From NCBI RefSeq assembly GCF_000024025.1, contig NC_013131.1, positions 5,208,001 through 5,272,000 on the forward strand: 64,000 nucleotides of DNA, in the 5' to 3' direction. The DNA is from Catenulispora acidiphila DSM 44928 (GTDB lineage: Bacteria; Actinomycetota; Actinomycetes; Streptomycetales; Catenulisporaceae). Position 1 is the stretch's first letter. The number at the start of each line of letters is the position of its first letter. The notes under the pieces are model-generated. The model did not search any database and had not been told where the DNA came from. It saw nothing but the letters and a program-made list of their open reading frames with translations. Positions 26,111 through 35,090 of the stretch are shown one piece after another. A program made the position numbers and the translations under genes.

Positions 26111-29100
26111 ATGGATCAGCCGGTGTCCGGTCTGGACGCCCTTGCGGTGTATGACGCGTCGGCGTTGGCACCCGCTCCTCGAACGCTCATCGACATCCTG
26201 CACGCGACCGCGCGTGCGCACCCTGACGCCACCGCGCTGGACGACGGCCGCCGGGCCTTGGACTACTCCGCGCTGCTCGTGGAGGCCTCGGCGATGGCCG
26301 CTCGGCTGGGCCGGGCGGGTGTCGGTGCCGGGGACCGGGTCGGGGTGCGGGTCCCGTCGGGGACCGTCGATCTCTACATCGCGATTCTCGGGGTGCTGAC
26401 AGCCGGCGCCGCGTACGTGCCGGTGGACGCCGACGACCCGGACGAGCGTGCGCAGCTGGTGTTCGGCGAGGCCGGGGTGCGTGCGGTGATCGGCGAAGGT
26501 CTGCGCATCGCGGCCGAGCCGGCCGAGCCGGCCGAGCCGGCCGAGCCGGCCGAGCCGGCCGAGCCGGCCGAGCCGGCCGAGCCGGCCGAGCCGGCCGAGC
26601 CGGCCGAGCCGGTCCAGCCGGTCCAGCCGGCCGAGCGAACCCAGCCGGTCGAACAAGCTGAGCACGCCGCAGCCGCTCCCGCGTCCCGCCGCCCCCCAAC
26701 CCTCACCGACGACGCCTGGATCATCTTCACCTCCGGCTCGACCGGCAAGCCGAAGGGCGTGGCCGTATCGCACCGCAACGCCGCGGCGTTCGTGGACGCC
26801 GAGGCCGGCCTGTTCCTGCGCCAGGCGCCGATCGGCACCACCGACCGCGTGCTGGCAGGGCTCTCGGTGGCCTTCGACGCCTCCTGCGAAGAGATGTGGC
26901 TGGCCTGGCGCAACGGCGCGTGCCTGGTCCCGGCGCCCCGAGCGCTGGTGCGAAGCGGAGTCGATCTGGGTCCGTGGCTGGTGGAGAACGGCATCACCGT
27001 CGTCTCCACAGTTCCGACCCTCGCGTCGCTGTGGCCTGCCGAAGCGCTGACGGACGTCAGGTTGCTGATCTTCGGCGGTGAGGCGTGTCCGCCGGAGCTG
27101 GCTGAGCGTCTGGCCGTGACGGGGCGCGAGGTGTGGAACACCTACGGCCCGACCGAGGCGACGGTCGTGGCGAGCGCCGCGCTGCTGACCGGTGAGAGTC
27201 CGGTCCGTATCGGGCTGCCGTTGGACGGCTGGGAGCTAGTGGTCGTCGACGACTCCGAAGAGCCGGTGCCGATGGGCGGCTCGGGGCAGTTGGTGATCGG
27301 CGGCGTGGGGTTGGCGCGGTATCTGGATCCGGAGAAGGACGCTGAGAAGTACGCGCCGCTGAAGTCGATGGACTGGGATCGGGCGTATCGCAGCGGGGAT
27401 CTGGTGCGGGCCGATGCTGAGGGTCTGGTTTTCCTGGGTCGGGCCGATGAGCAGGTGAAGCTGGGTGGCCGCAGGATCGAGCTGGGCGAAGTCGATGCCG
27501 CGCTCCAGGCGTTGCCGGGGGTGGCGGGCGCGGCTGCCGCGGTGAAGCGGACGGCTGGCGGCGCGGAGATTCTGGTCGGCTATGTGGTTCCGGCCGAGCC
27601 GGGTTTCGATACGGCGGCGGCGCGGGCGGCGTTGGGCGAGAAGTTGCCGGCGGCGTTGGTGCCGAGGATCGCGGTGGTCGAGGAGTTGCCGGTGCGGACG
27701 TCGGGCAAGGTGGATCGCAATGCGTTGCCGTGGCCGTTGCCGGGGGTGGAGGAGCCGGTCGAGGCGGCGGAGTTGACGGTCGCGGAGGATTGGCTGGCTG
27801 AGCCGTGGGCTGCGGTGTTGGGCGAGCGTCCGGTGCGTCCGGAGGTGGATTTCTTCGATTCGGGTGGCAGTTCGTTGGTGGCGGCGCGGTTTGTGTCGAT
27901 TCTGCGGTCGCGGTATCCGACGGTGACGGTGCGGGATGTGTATGACCATCCGACGTTGGGGGAGTTGGCGGCGCGGCTGATGGCGTTGGCTCCGGAGGCG
28001 GTGGGTCTGGTCGCGGAGTCGGTGCCGGATGTGGCGCCGGTGAGCCGGGGTGCGCAGGCGGTGCAGGTGGTGGCGATGCTGCCGTTGGCGACGGTGGGTG
28101 CGCTGCGGTGGCTGACGTTGTTGGCGGCGTTGGGGAATCTGGTGGATGTGCCGTGGGCGCCGCGGGTGTCGTGGTGGTGGGTGGCGGCGGGGTTCGTGGT
28201 GTTCGTCTCTCCGCCGGGCCGGATCGCGGTGGCGGCTTCGGGGGTGCGGTTGTTGGTGCGGGGTGTGCGGCCGGGTGAGTATCCGCGGGGCGGGTCGGTG
28301 CATCTGCGGTTGTGGGCTGCGGAGCAGTTGGCGTGGCGGGTGGGTGTGTTGACGACGGTGACGGGCCCGTGGAACACGGTGTACGCGCGGGCGTTGGGGG
28401 CGCGGCTGGGTCCGGGGGTGGATTTGCATTCGCCGCCGCCGGTGACGGGGATGCTGCGGATGGACGCGGGGTCGTCGGTGGAGCCGGAGGTGGATCTGAC
28501 GGGGTTCTGGGTGGACGGCGGCCGGGTCCGGGTGGGTGAGTTGCGTATCGGTGCGGGGGCGTCGGTGGGTGCGCGGTCGTTGTTGTTGCCGGGGGCGCGG
28601 ATCGGTGAGCGGGCGCGGATCGCGCCGGGTTCGTCGGTGGGCGGTGTGGTTCCGGCTGGTCAGGAGTGGGCGGGGTCGCCGGCGGTGCGTCTTCGGAAGG
28701 CGGAGCGGCCTCCGGGGTTGGCGCGGCGTTCGCGGGTGTGGACGCTGATTTACGGCACGACCGCGGTGGGGTTGGCGTTGTTCCCGTTGGTCGCGGCTAT
28801 TCCCGCGTTGCTGATCGTGGCGGGGTTCGTGCATGACACGGCGACGGTGTGGCAGGGCTTGGGGTGGGCTCTGGTGGGGGTGTTGCCTGCGACGCCGGTG
28901 TTCGTCGTCTGTTACGCGCTGCTGACGCTGGTGTGTGTCCGGGCGTTGAGTGTCGGGATGGTGGCCGGCGATCATCCGCTGCACAGCCGTCGGGCGTGGC
29001 AGACGTGGGCGACGCTGCAGTTGATGGCGATGGCGCGGGTGTGGCTGTATCCGCTGTACGCGAGCATCCTGACGCCGTCGTGGCTGCGTGTTTTGGGCAT

Positions 29101-30124
29101 GCGGGTGGGGCGTGGCGTGGAGATGTCGACGGTGTTGGCGGTTCCGGCGATGACGACGGTGAACGACGGCGCGTTCCTGGCCGACGACACGATGGTCGCG
29201 CCGTATGAGATGGCGGGCGGCTGGCTGCGGGTGGGGCAGGCGCGGATCGGCAAGCGGGTGTTCGTGGGGAACTCCGGGATGGTGGCGCCGGGCCGCAAGC
29301 TGCCGAAGGAGAGTCTGGTCGGGGTGTTGTCGGCGGCTCCGCACAAGGCGAAGCGGGGCAAGTCGTATCTGGGGATGCCGCCGGAGCGGCTGCGCCGTCC
29401 TGGTCAGGATGTCGATGACGCGTTGACGTACAACCCGCCGCGGCGGTTGAAGGCAGCGCGCGCCGCGATCGAGGCGGCGCGGGTGGTGCCGATGATGGTG
29501 ACGGCGGCGGTGGGGTTGTCGGCGGTGGCGGTGGTGACGCAGGTGGCGCGCAGTTGGGGCGTGGCTGCGGGGGTGTTGTTGGGCGGTGTCGTGTTTTTGG
29601 CCGCAGGAGTCGTGGCGGGCGCGGTGGCGGTGGTGGCGAAGTGGGTTTTGGTGGGGCGGATCGGGGTGTCGGATCAGCCGCTGTGGAGTTCGTTCGTGTG
29701 GCGCAACGAGTTGGCGGACAACTTCGTGGAGTTGGTGGCGGCGCCGTGGTTCGCCGAGACGTGGTTGGGCACTGCTGCGTTGAACGTGTGGCATCGGGCA
29801 ATGGGGTCGCGGGTGGGCCGGGGTGTGTGGTGTGAGACGTATTGGTTGCCGGAGGCGGATCTGATCGTGTTGGGGGATGCCTCGACGGTGAACCGGGGGT
29901 GTGTGGTGCAGACCCATCTGTTTCATGATCGGGTGATGAGTATGGATGTGGTGCGGGTGGAGGCGGGTGCGACGTTGGGTCCGCAGGGTGTGATTCTGCC
30001 GGCGGCGCAGATCGGGGCGCAGGCGACGGTGGGTCCGGCGTCGTTGGTGATGCGGGGTGAGTCGGTGCCGGCGCATACGCGGTGGCAGGGCAATCCGATC
30101 GCGCCGTGGCCGGAGCAGGCGTGA
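26111..30124 (+). CDS. Pls/PosA-type nonribosomal peptide synthetase (A-T-membrane C-domains)
   Basis: A 1337-residue single-module synthetase with the layout of epsilon-poly-L-lysine synthetase. The adenylation domain spans about 20-540: A3 FTSGSTGKPKGVAVSH near 206, A4 FDASCEEMWLAW near 256, A5 NTYGPTEATVV near 344, A8 GRADEQVKLGGRRIELGEVD near 444, A10 SGKVDRNALPWP near 531. The carrier domain has FFDSGGSSLVAARF near 580-593. After about residue 650 come paired membrane helices alternating with three left-handed-beta-helix-like domains, the TIGR02353 terminal region. The product is probably a homopolymer of a basic or small amino acid, made at the membrane. GAGG before ATG 26111 supports the start. 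An 11-copy repeat sits inside the A domain. Confidence 0.9.
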   Translation: MDQPVSGLDALAVYDASALAPAPRTLIDILHATARAHPDATALDDGRRALDYSALLVEASAMAARLGRAGVGAGDRVGVRVPSGTVDLYIAILGVLTAGAAYVPVDADDPDERAQLVFGEAGVRAVIGEGLRIAAEPAEPAEPAEPAEPAEPAEPAEPAEPAEPAEPVQPVQPAERTQPVEQAEHAAAAPASRRPPTLTDDAWIIFTSGSTGKPKGVAVSHRNAAAFVDAEAGLFLRQAPIGTTDRVLAGLSVAFDASCEEMWLAWRNGACLVPAPRALVRSGVDLGPWLVENGITVVSTVPTLASLWPAEALTDVRLLIFGGEACPPELAERLAVTGREVWNTYGPTEATVVASAALLTGESPVRIGLPLDGWELVVVDDSEEPVPMGGSGQLVIGGVGLARYLDPEKDAEKYAPLKSMDWDRAYRSGDLVRADAEGLVFLGRADEQVKLGGRRIELGEVDAALQALPGVAGAAAAVKRTAGGAEILVGYVVPAEPGFDTAAARAALGEKLPAALVPRIAVVEELPVRTSGKVDRNALPWPLPGVEEPVEAAELTVAEDWLAEPWAAVLGERPVRPEVDFFDSGGSSLVAARFVSILRSRYPTVTVRDVYDHPTLGELAARLMALAPEAVGLVAESVPDVAPVSRGAQAVQVVAMLPLATVGALRWLTLLAALGNLVDVPWAPRVSWWWVAAGFVVFVSPPGRIAVAASGVRLLVRGVRPGEYPRGGSVHLRLWAAEQLAWRVGVLTTVTGPWNTVYARALGARLGPGVDLHSPPPVTGMLRMDAGSSVEPEVDLTGFWVDGGRVRVGELRIGAGASVGARSLLLPGARIGERARIAPGSSVGGVVPAGQEWAGSPAVRLRKAERPPGLARRSRVWTLIYGTTAVGLALFPLVAAIPALLIVAGFVHDTATVWQGLGWALVGVLPATPVFVVCYALLTLVCVRALSVGMVAGDHPLHSRRAWQTWATLQLMAMARVWLYPLYASILTPSWLRVLGMRVGRGVEMSTVLAVPAMTTVNDGAFLADDTMVAPYEMAGGWLRVGQARIGKRVFVGNSGMVAPGRKLPKESLVGVLSAAPHKAKRGKSYLGMPPERLRRPGQDVDDALTYNPPRRLKAARAAIEAARVVPMMVTAAVGLSAVAVVTQVARSWGVAAGVLLGGVVFLAAGVVAGAVAVVAKWVLVGRIGVSDQPLWSSFVWRNELADNFVELVAAPWFAETWLGTAALNVWHRAMGSRVGRGVWCETYWLPEADLIVLGDASTVNRGCVVQTHLFHDRVMSMDVVRVEAGATLGPQGVILPAAQIGAQATVGPASLVMRGESVPAHTRWQGNPIAPWPEQA
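26513..26611 (+). repeat. Eleven in-frame 9-bp repeats GCCGAGCCG coding Ala-Glu-Pro
   Basis: Eleven perfect units from 26513 to 26611 encode (AEP)11. Degenerate units follow (GTCCAGCCG, then GCCGAGCGA) to about 26640. The insert lies between the A2 and A3 parts of the adenylation domain, just before PPTLTDDAWIIFTSGSTG. The unit keeps frame, so copy-number change would lengthen or shorten the loop without killing the gene. Confidence 0.95.
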
Positions 30125-31503
30125 GCGGGGAGGTGGCGGCCGGCGCGCGCCGTGCGGGTTCGGGTGCGGCATCGGGCGCTGGTGCGGGGTCGGGTTCGTC
30201 GGGTTCGTATTTCCCACGCCGTGGCGATGACGGCTATGTGGTGGAGCACTATGAGCTGACGTTGGACTATCGGGTGGCTTCGAACCGGTTGTCGGCGGTG
30301 GCGGTGGTGCGTCTGTGGGCGACGTCGGCGTTGTCGGTGGTGGTGTTGGATTTCGCCGATCTGCGGGTGGATCGGGTGATTTTGCAGGATGGCCGGCGGC
30401 TGCGGTTCGAGCATCGCAAGGAGAAGTTGCGGGTGGTGCTTCCGGCGGCGGTGGCTGCTGGGGAGCAGGTGGTGTTGGAGGTGGTGTATCGGGGTGCGCC
30501 GCGTCCGACGTCGAGCCGGTATGGGGGGTTGGGTTGGGAGCAGTTGGCGGACGGGGTGTTGGTGGCTTCGCAGCCGACGGGGGCTCCGTCGTGGTTTCCG
30601 TGTAATGACCGGCCGGATCAGAAGGCGACGTTCCGGGTTCAGGTGACGACGGCGTCGCAGTACCGGGTGGTGGCGAACGGCCGGTTGGCGGGGGTGGCGC
30701 ACAGCGGGTCGTCGTCGACGTGGACGTTTGTGCAGGATGTGCCGATGGCGACGTATTTGGCGACGGTGCAGATCGGGCCGTATGCGCGTCTGGAGTTGTC
30801 GGGGGAGGCCGGCGGGGTGCCGTTGGCGCTGGTGGCTCCGGCGCGGCGGTTGGAGGCGGCGCGGGCGGCGTTGGGGTCGCAGGATGCGATGGTGGCGTTG
30901 TTCGGGCGGTTGTTCGGGCCGTATCCGTTTGACGCGTACACGGTGGTGGTGACTGATGACCGTCTTGAGATTCCGGTGGAGGCTCAGGGTGTGTCGCTGT
31001 TCGGCAGCAACCATATGGTCGCCGATTGGGATGGGGAGCGGCTGATCGCGCATGAGTTGGCGCATCAGTGGTTCGGTAATTCTTTGACGTTGGGGGATTG
31101 GCGGGATATCTGGCTGCATGAGGGCTTCGCGTGTTATGCGGAGTGGTTGTGGTCGGAGGGTTCGGGTGGGCGGTCGGCGGATTGGCACGCGCGTTTGTGG
31201 CATGAGCGTTTGGCGCGGTTGCCGCAGGATGTGGTGTTGGCTGATCCGGGTCCTGCGGATCTGTTCGATGACTGGGTGTACAAGCGGGGTGCGTTGACGT
31301 TGCACGCGCTGCGGTTGTCGGTCGGGGATGAGGCGTTTTTCGGGGTGCTGCGGGAGTGGACGCGGCGGTTCCGGCATTCGACGGTGTCGACGGCGGATTT
31401 CACGGGGTTGGTGGCGTCGCGGGTGGAGCGGGACGTGGCCGGGTTGTTCCAGGCGTGGCTGTTCGGGACGGCTTTGCCGGAGTTGCCTAGGGCGCCTCGG
31501 TAG
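30121..31503 (+). CDS. M1-family zinc aminopeptidase coupled to the synthetase
   Basis: A 460-residue M1 metallopeptidase. The GTG at 30121 overlaps the synthetase stop (GTGA). The zinc site is HELAHQWFGNSLTLGDWRDIWLHEGFACYAEW: two histidines and a glutamate from HExxH plus the downstream glutamate. The substrate N-terminus-binding motif GxMEN is replaced by VEAQG (EIPVEAQGVSLFG), as in a common actinomycete subgroup. The usual M1 C-terminal helical domain is missing, which explains the short length. TIGR02353 synthetases are often paired with an M1 peptidase or thioesterase, so a role in product release, trimming or self-protection is plausible. Confidence 0.9.
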   Translation: MSGEVAAGARRAGSGAASGAGAGSGSSGSYFPRRGDDGYVVEHYELTLDYRVASNRLSAVAVVRLWATSALSVVVLDFADLRVDRVILQDGRRLRFEHRKEKLRVVLPAAVAAGEQVVLEVVYRGAPRPTSSRYGGLGWEQLADGVLVASQPTGAPSWFPCNDRPDQKATFRVQVTTASQYRVVANGRLAGVAHSGSSSTWTFVQDVPMATYLATVQIGPYARLELSGEAGGVPLALVAPARRLEAARAALGSQDAMVALFGRLFGPYPFDAYTVVVTDDRLEIPVEAQGVSLFGSNHMVADWDGERLIAHELAHQWFGNSLTLGDWRDIWLHEGFACYAEWLWSEGSGGRSADWHARLWHERLARLPQDVVLADPGPADLFDDWVYKRGALTLHALRLSVGDEAFFGVLREWTRRFRHSTVSTADFTGLVASRVERDVAGLFQAWLFGTALPELPRAPR

Positions 31504-31622
31504 CGGCGCAGGGTGCGGGACTGCGTGCGCGGGGCATCTGCCCGCGCGGAATATTCAACTTTCAACTACCGTTGGAGCCGGGTGACCGTGAACCGGCCCC
31601 GATCCGACCCCTGGAGGCTGCC

Positions 31623-32618
31623 GTGCCTGCTGTGACTGTAGAGAACCCGCTGGCGCTGCCCCGTATCGCCGCTGTCGCGCCGGATGCGACGCCGCGGCCG
31701 GTGCTGGCGGTGGCGACCGCGCCGAGCGGTTTCGAGGGGGAGGGTTTCCCGGTGCACCGGGCGTTCGCCGGGATCCGGTCGGAGTATCTGGATCCGTTCA
31801 TCATGATGGATCAGATGGGCGAGGTGGAGTACGCCGCCGGGGAGCCGAAGGGCACGCCGTGGCATCCGCACCGGGGTTTTGAGACCGTCACGTACATCAT
31901 CGACGGCACGTTCGTGCACCAGGACAGCCATGGCGGCGGCGGTGTCATCACCGACGGCGACACGCAGTGGATGACGGCTGGTTCGGGTCTGCTGCACATC
32001 GAGACTCCGCCGGAGAAGCTGGTGCAGAGCGGCGGGCTGTTCCACGGCATCCAGCTGTGGGTGAACCTGCCGGCGGCGAAGAAGTGGTCGCCGCCGCGCT
32101 ACCAGGACATCCGCAGCGGCCAGGTGGGTCTGGCTTCCTCGCAGGACGGTGGCGCGCTGGTGCGGGTCATCGCCGGCGGTATCGACGGGGTGCAGGGCCC
32201 GGGCAGCACGCACACGCCGATCACGTTGGCGCACCTGTCGATCACGCCGGGCGCCCGGGTGGAGCTGCCGTGGCGCAAGGACTTCAACGCGCTGGTGTAT
32301 GTGCTCAACGGCCGCGGCACGGTCGGTGACCAGAGTCGTCCGGTGAAGTCGGCGCAGGCCGCGGTGCTGGGCGCGGGCGATTCGATCGTGATCGCCGCCG
32401 ATCAGCAGCAGGAGGGGCGCCACCCCACGATGGACGTGATCGTCCTGGGCGGTGAGCCGATCCGGGAGCCGGTGGTGCATTACGGCCCGTTCGTGATGAA
32501 CACCGAGGATGAGATCCGTCAGGCGCTGCTGGACTTCCGTTCCGGGAAGATGGGTGTGGAGCCCACGGAGGCGATCCCGCACATCCAGCCTGGTGACACG
32601 CCGCCTCCGGCGGTCTAG
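31623..32618 (+). CDS. Pirin-family bicupin protein
   Basis: A 331-residue pirin homologue starting at GTG 31623 with GGAGG five bases upstream. The N-terminal cupin has the metal-binding series WHPHRGFETVTYIIDGTFVHQDSHG with histidines, and TAGSGLLHIETP. FHGIQLWVNLP and the second cupin (FNALVYVLNGRGTVG ... HYGPFVMNTEDEIRQAL) complete the family. Pirins may be quercetinase-like dioxygenases or redox-sensitive regulators. An AT-rich patch with CAAC-N4-GTTG lies just upstream (31563-31574). A terminator follows. Confidence 0.92.
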   Translation: MPAVTVENPLALPRIAAVAPDATPRPVLAVATAPSGFEGEGFPVHRAFAGIRSEYLDPFIMMDQMGEVEYAAGEPKGTPWHPHRGFETVTYIIDGTFVHQDSHGGGGVITDGDTQWMTAGSGLLHIETPPEKLVQSGGLFHGIQLWVNLPAAKKWSPPRYQDIRSGQVGLASSQDGGALVRVIAGGIDGVQGPGSTHTPITLAHLSITPGARVELPWRKDFNALVYVLNGRGTVGDQSRPVKSAQAAVLGAGDSIVIAADQQQEGRHPTMDVIVLGGEPIREPVVHYGPFVMNTEDEIRQALLDFRSGKMGVEPTEAIPHIQPGDTPPPAV

Positions 32619-32632
32619 AGCGGCAGGCTTCC

Positions 32633-32671
32633 AGGGCCCGCGGAACCCCCTGAACGGGTTCTGCGGGCCCT
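32633..32671. terminator. Strong hairpin after the pirin gene
   Basis: Arms 32633-32648 and 32656-32671 pair over 16 bp with one G-T mismatch and a seven-base loop, 15 bases after the pirin stop. It is a good intrinsic terminator by stem strength, without a T-run. Confidence 0.8.
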
Positions 32672-32868
32672 CGTTGTGCGGCCGGACAGCATAAAGTCGC
32701 ACCAGTGGCCACAGCAGGGAAACTTCTTCACGTTCGTCTCACCTTCGGTTCAGTAGACTCTCTGCGATTCGCCCCGCCCGCCACCGGCCAGCGCATTCGA
32801 GCGGCTCATGCTGCCCTCACGTACGTGCGGATCACCGAACACTCGTCGACTTCATAGGTGAGGGATCG

Positions 32869-34960
32869 TTGAACCGTCTCGTCCTCATTGGCGCCATGCG
32901 AGCGCGCGTCCGGCAAACCCAGCCGGCGGCGCTGCTGGCCGTTCTGGCCGTGGCGCCGGCGCTGGTGGTCACCGCGTGGCTGATCGCGACGTTCCCGCTG
33001 GTGTGGATGCACCAGTTCCGGCCGTGGACGGCGTGGCCGCTGTCGATCGTGCTGGCGGCCGTGCTGCTGCGCTTCGGACTGCCGCCGGCGATACGGGCCT
33101 CGGCGACGCTGCGGGTGCCGTGGTGGGTGCTGGGCGCGGTGCTCGCCATAGCCGGGGTGTTCATGGTGTTCGCCGGCGCCACCCACAGCGAGCAGGTGAT
33201 CCTGCACCGGGACAACGGCTCTTACGCCGAGATCGGCTACCAGCTGGCGCACAACGGCCGGCTGGACAATCCGGTACCGGCCGGGGCGTTCGGCGGCTCG
33301 GCCGGGGAGATGACCTACGACAGTGCGGCGTTCTACCGCGTCGGCGGGCAGATCGTGCCGCAGTTCATGACCGGGTGGCCCTCGATGGTCGCCGCCGGCT
33401 GGTGGGTCCACGGCTGGACCGGCGAGCTGCTGATGCCGGCGCTGGTCGGCGCCGCCGGGCTGCTGGCGATCGCGGGCCTGGCCGCACGGCTTGCCGGGCC
33501 GCGCTGGGCGCCGCTGGCGGCACTGGTCACCGGACTGGCCTTCCCGGTGTTGAAGAACTCCCAGACCACGTTCTCCGAGATGCCCGCGCTGCTGCTGCTG
33601 GTCGCCGCGGTCTACCTGCTCGGTGACCTGCTGGTCGCCAGCGAAGCCGCCGAGAAGAGCTCCACGCAGCTGCGCACGATGGCCTTCATCGCGGGACTGG
33701 TGCTCGGCGTCGGCGAACTGGTCCGGCTCGACCTGGTCCTGGACCTGGCGCTGCTGATGCCGGTACCGGCGTGGATGTGGGCGCGGCGCCGCCCCGGCGT
33801 GGGCGCCTGGCTGCTCGGCGCCATGTTCGGCCTCGGTCTCGGAGCCCTCGACGCGCGCCTTTTGACCTGGCCGTATGTGCTGGGGAACAAGGATTCGGCG
33901 AAGTTGGCCACCGAAGCGTTCATCGTGTCCTCCATCGTGTCGTTCGCCGTGGCCGCGGTCGTTCGGCGCTGGGGTATGCCGCAGCGGCTGTGGCGCCTGG
34001 TGCCGGCCGCCGCCGCGGGCGTGGCCGGCGTGCTGGGGCTGGCGCTGGTGGTGCGGCCGTATGTGTCGACGGCGCGGTCGAACTCCCCGTCGTCGCAGTA
34101 TCTGGAGTCGCTGCAGCAGCTGGCGGGTCTGTCACCGGATGGGACACGTACCTACGCCGAGCAGAGCCTGCGCTGGGTGTCCTGGTATGTGGGCTGGCCG
34201 CTGCTGGCCGCGGCTCTGGTCGGCGCGGTCGCGCTGACCTGGCGGGTGCTGCGCGGAGATGAGCTGCGCTGGCTGCCGGCGCTGCCGGTGTACATGGTGT
34301 CGGCGGCCATTCAGCTGTGGCGGCCCTCCATCACCCCCGACCACCCTTATGCCGACCGGCGCCTGGTGGTTGTGATCCTGCCGGGCATGGTGCTGCTGGC
34401 GGTGTGGACGGCCGCGGCCGCGACGCGGGCGGTGGCCGGCTGGATGCACGGTCGGCAGAAGAACACCGAGCGCCGCTCGCTGCTGACGCCGGTCGCCACG
34501 GCCACCGTCGCGGCGCTGGTGATCTCGGCGGCGTTCGTGGTACCGGCGGCTGCGGCGAGCGCCCCGGTCGCGACCGACCGGACCGAGTTGGGCGAGGTGG
34601 CGGCGTCGAACGCGGTGTGCCGGACGCTGACGCCGGACCGGGACACCGTGGTGCTGCTGGACGGGATGTGGATGGCCACGATACGGATCCAGTGCCACAC
34701 GCCGGTGGCGATGCTGATCAACGCCGACGAGAACAGCCTGGCGAAGGTCAGCGCGGACATCGCCGCCTCCGGTCGGGTGCCGGTGATCGCCGCCTCCGGG
34801 CAGCAGACGCTCACCAACAACGGCTACGCCGTGACCGACGTGCACTCGGGCCGTGGTCACCTCGACGCGGCAGGACCAGCAGGCGATCGTGCACCGCCCG
34901 ACCAAGACCATTCCTCAGCCCGGCATCGAGTACTGGTACGTGCGGCCGGACGGCAACTAG
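32869..34960 (+). CDS. GT-C-like polytopic membrane protein, frameshifted near the 3' end
   Basis: A large membrane protein with about 10-12 helices, starting at TTG 32869 behind GGTGAGGG. The first extracytoplasmic loop carries ILHRDNGSYAEIGYQLA, with an acidic motif like those of GT-C glycosyltransferases using lipid-linked sugars. PEMP-like helices and a C-terminal extracytoplasmic domain follow. Around 34852 the frame breaks. The given frame runs on with arginine/proline-rich noise to 35313. A +1 shift gives VVTSTRQDQQAIVHRPTKTI, then PQPGIEYWYVRPDGN and a stop at 34958-34960, clearly the natural end. It is either a real frameshift or a one-base sequencing error. Substrate unknown. Confidence 0.7.
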
Positions 34961-35090
34961 GACCGGCCAGACTGCCGCCAGCCGCCAGCATCCGGCCATC
35001 CGGCATCCGGCATCAAGCAAAAAGTCACTCGGCTCCGGTATCCGACCAGCGCGACCAGCGCGCGCCCGGCCGGACACCGGAGCCGGTCTC

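Noticed and set aside
27236-30217. A 993-codon open frame antisense to the peptide synthetase
   Set aside because: Arg/His/Pro-rich with no recognisable domain, while the plus strand reads a complete synthetase. It is a shadow of the GC-rich codon pattern.
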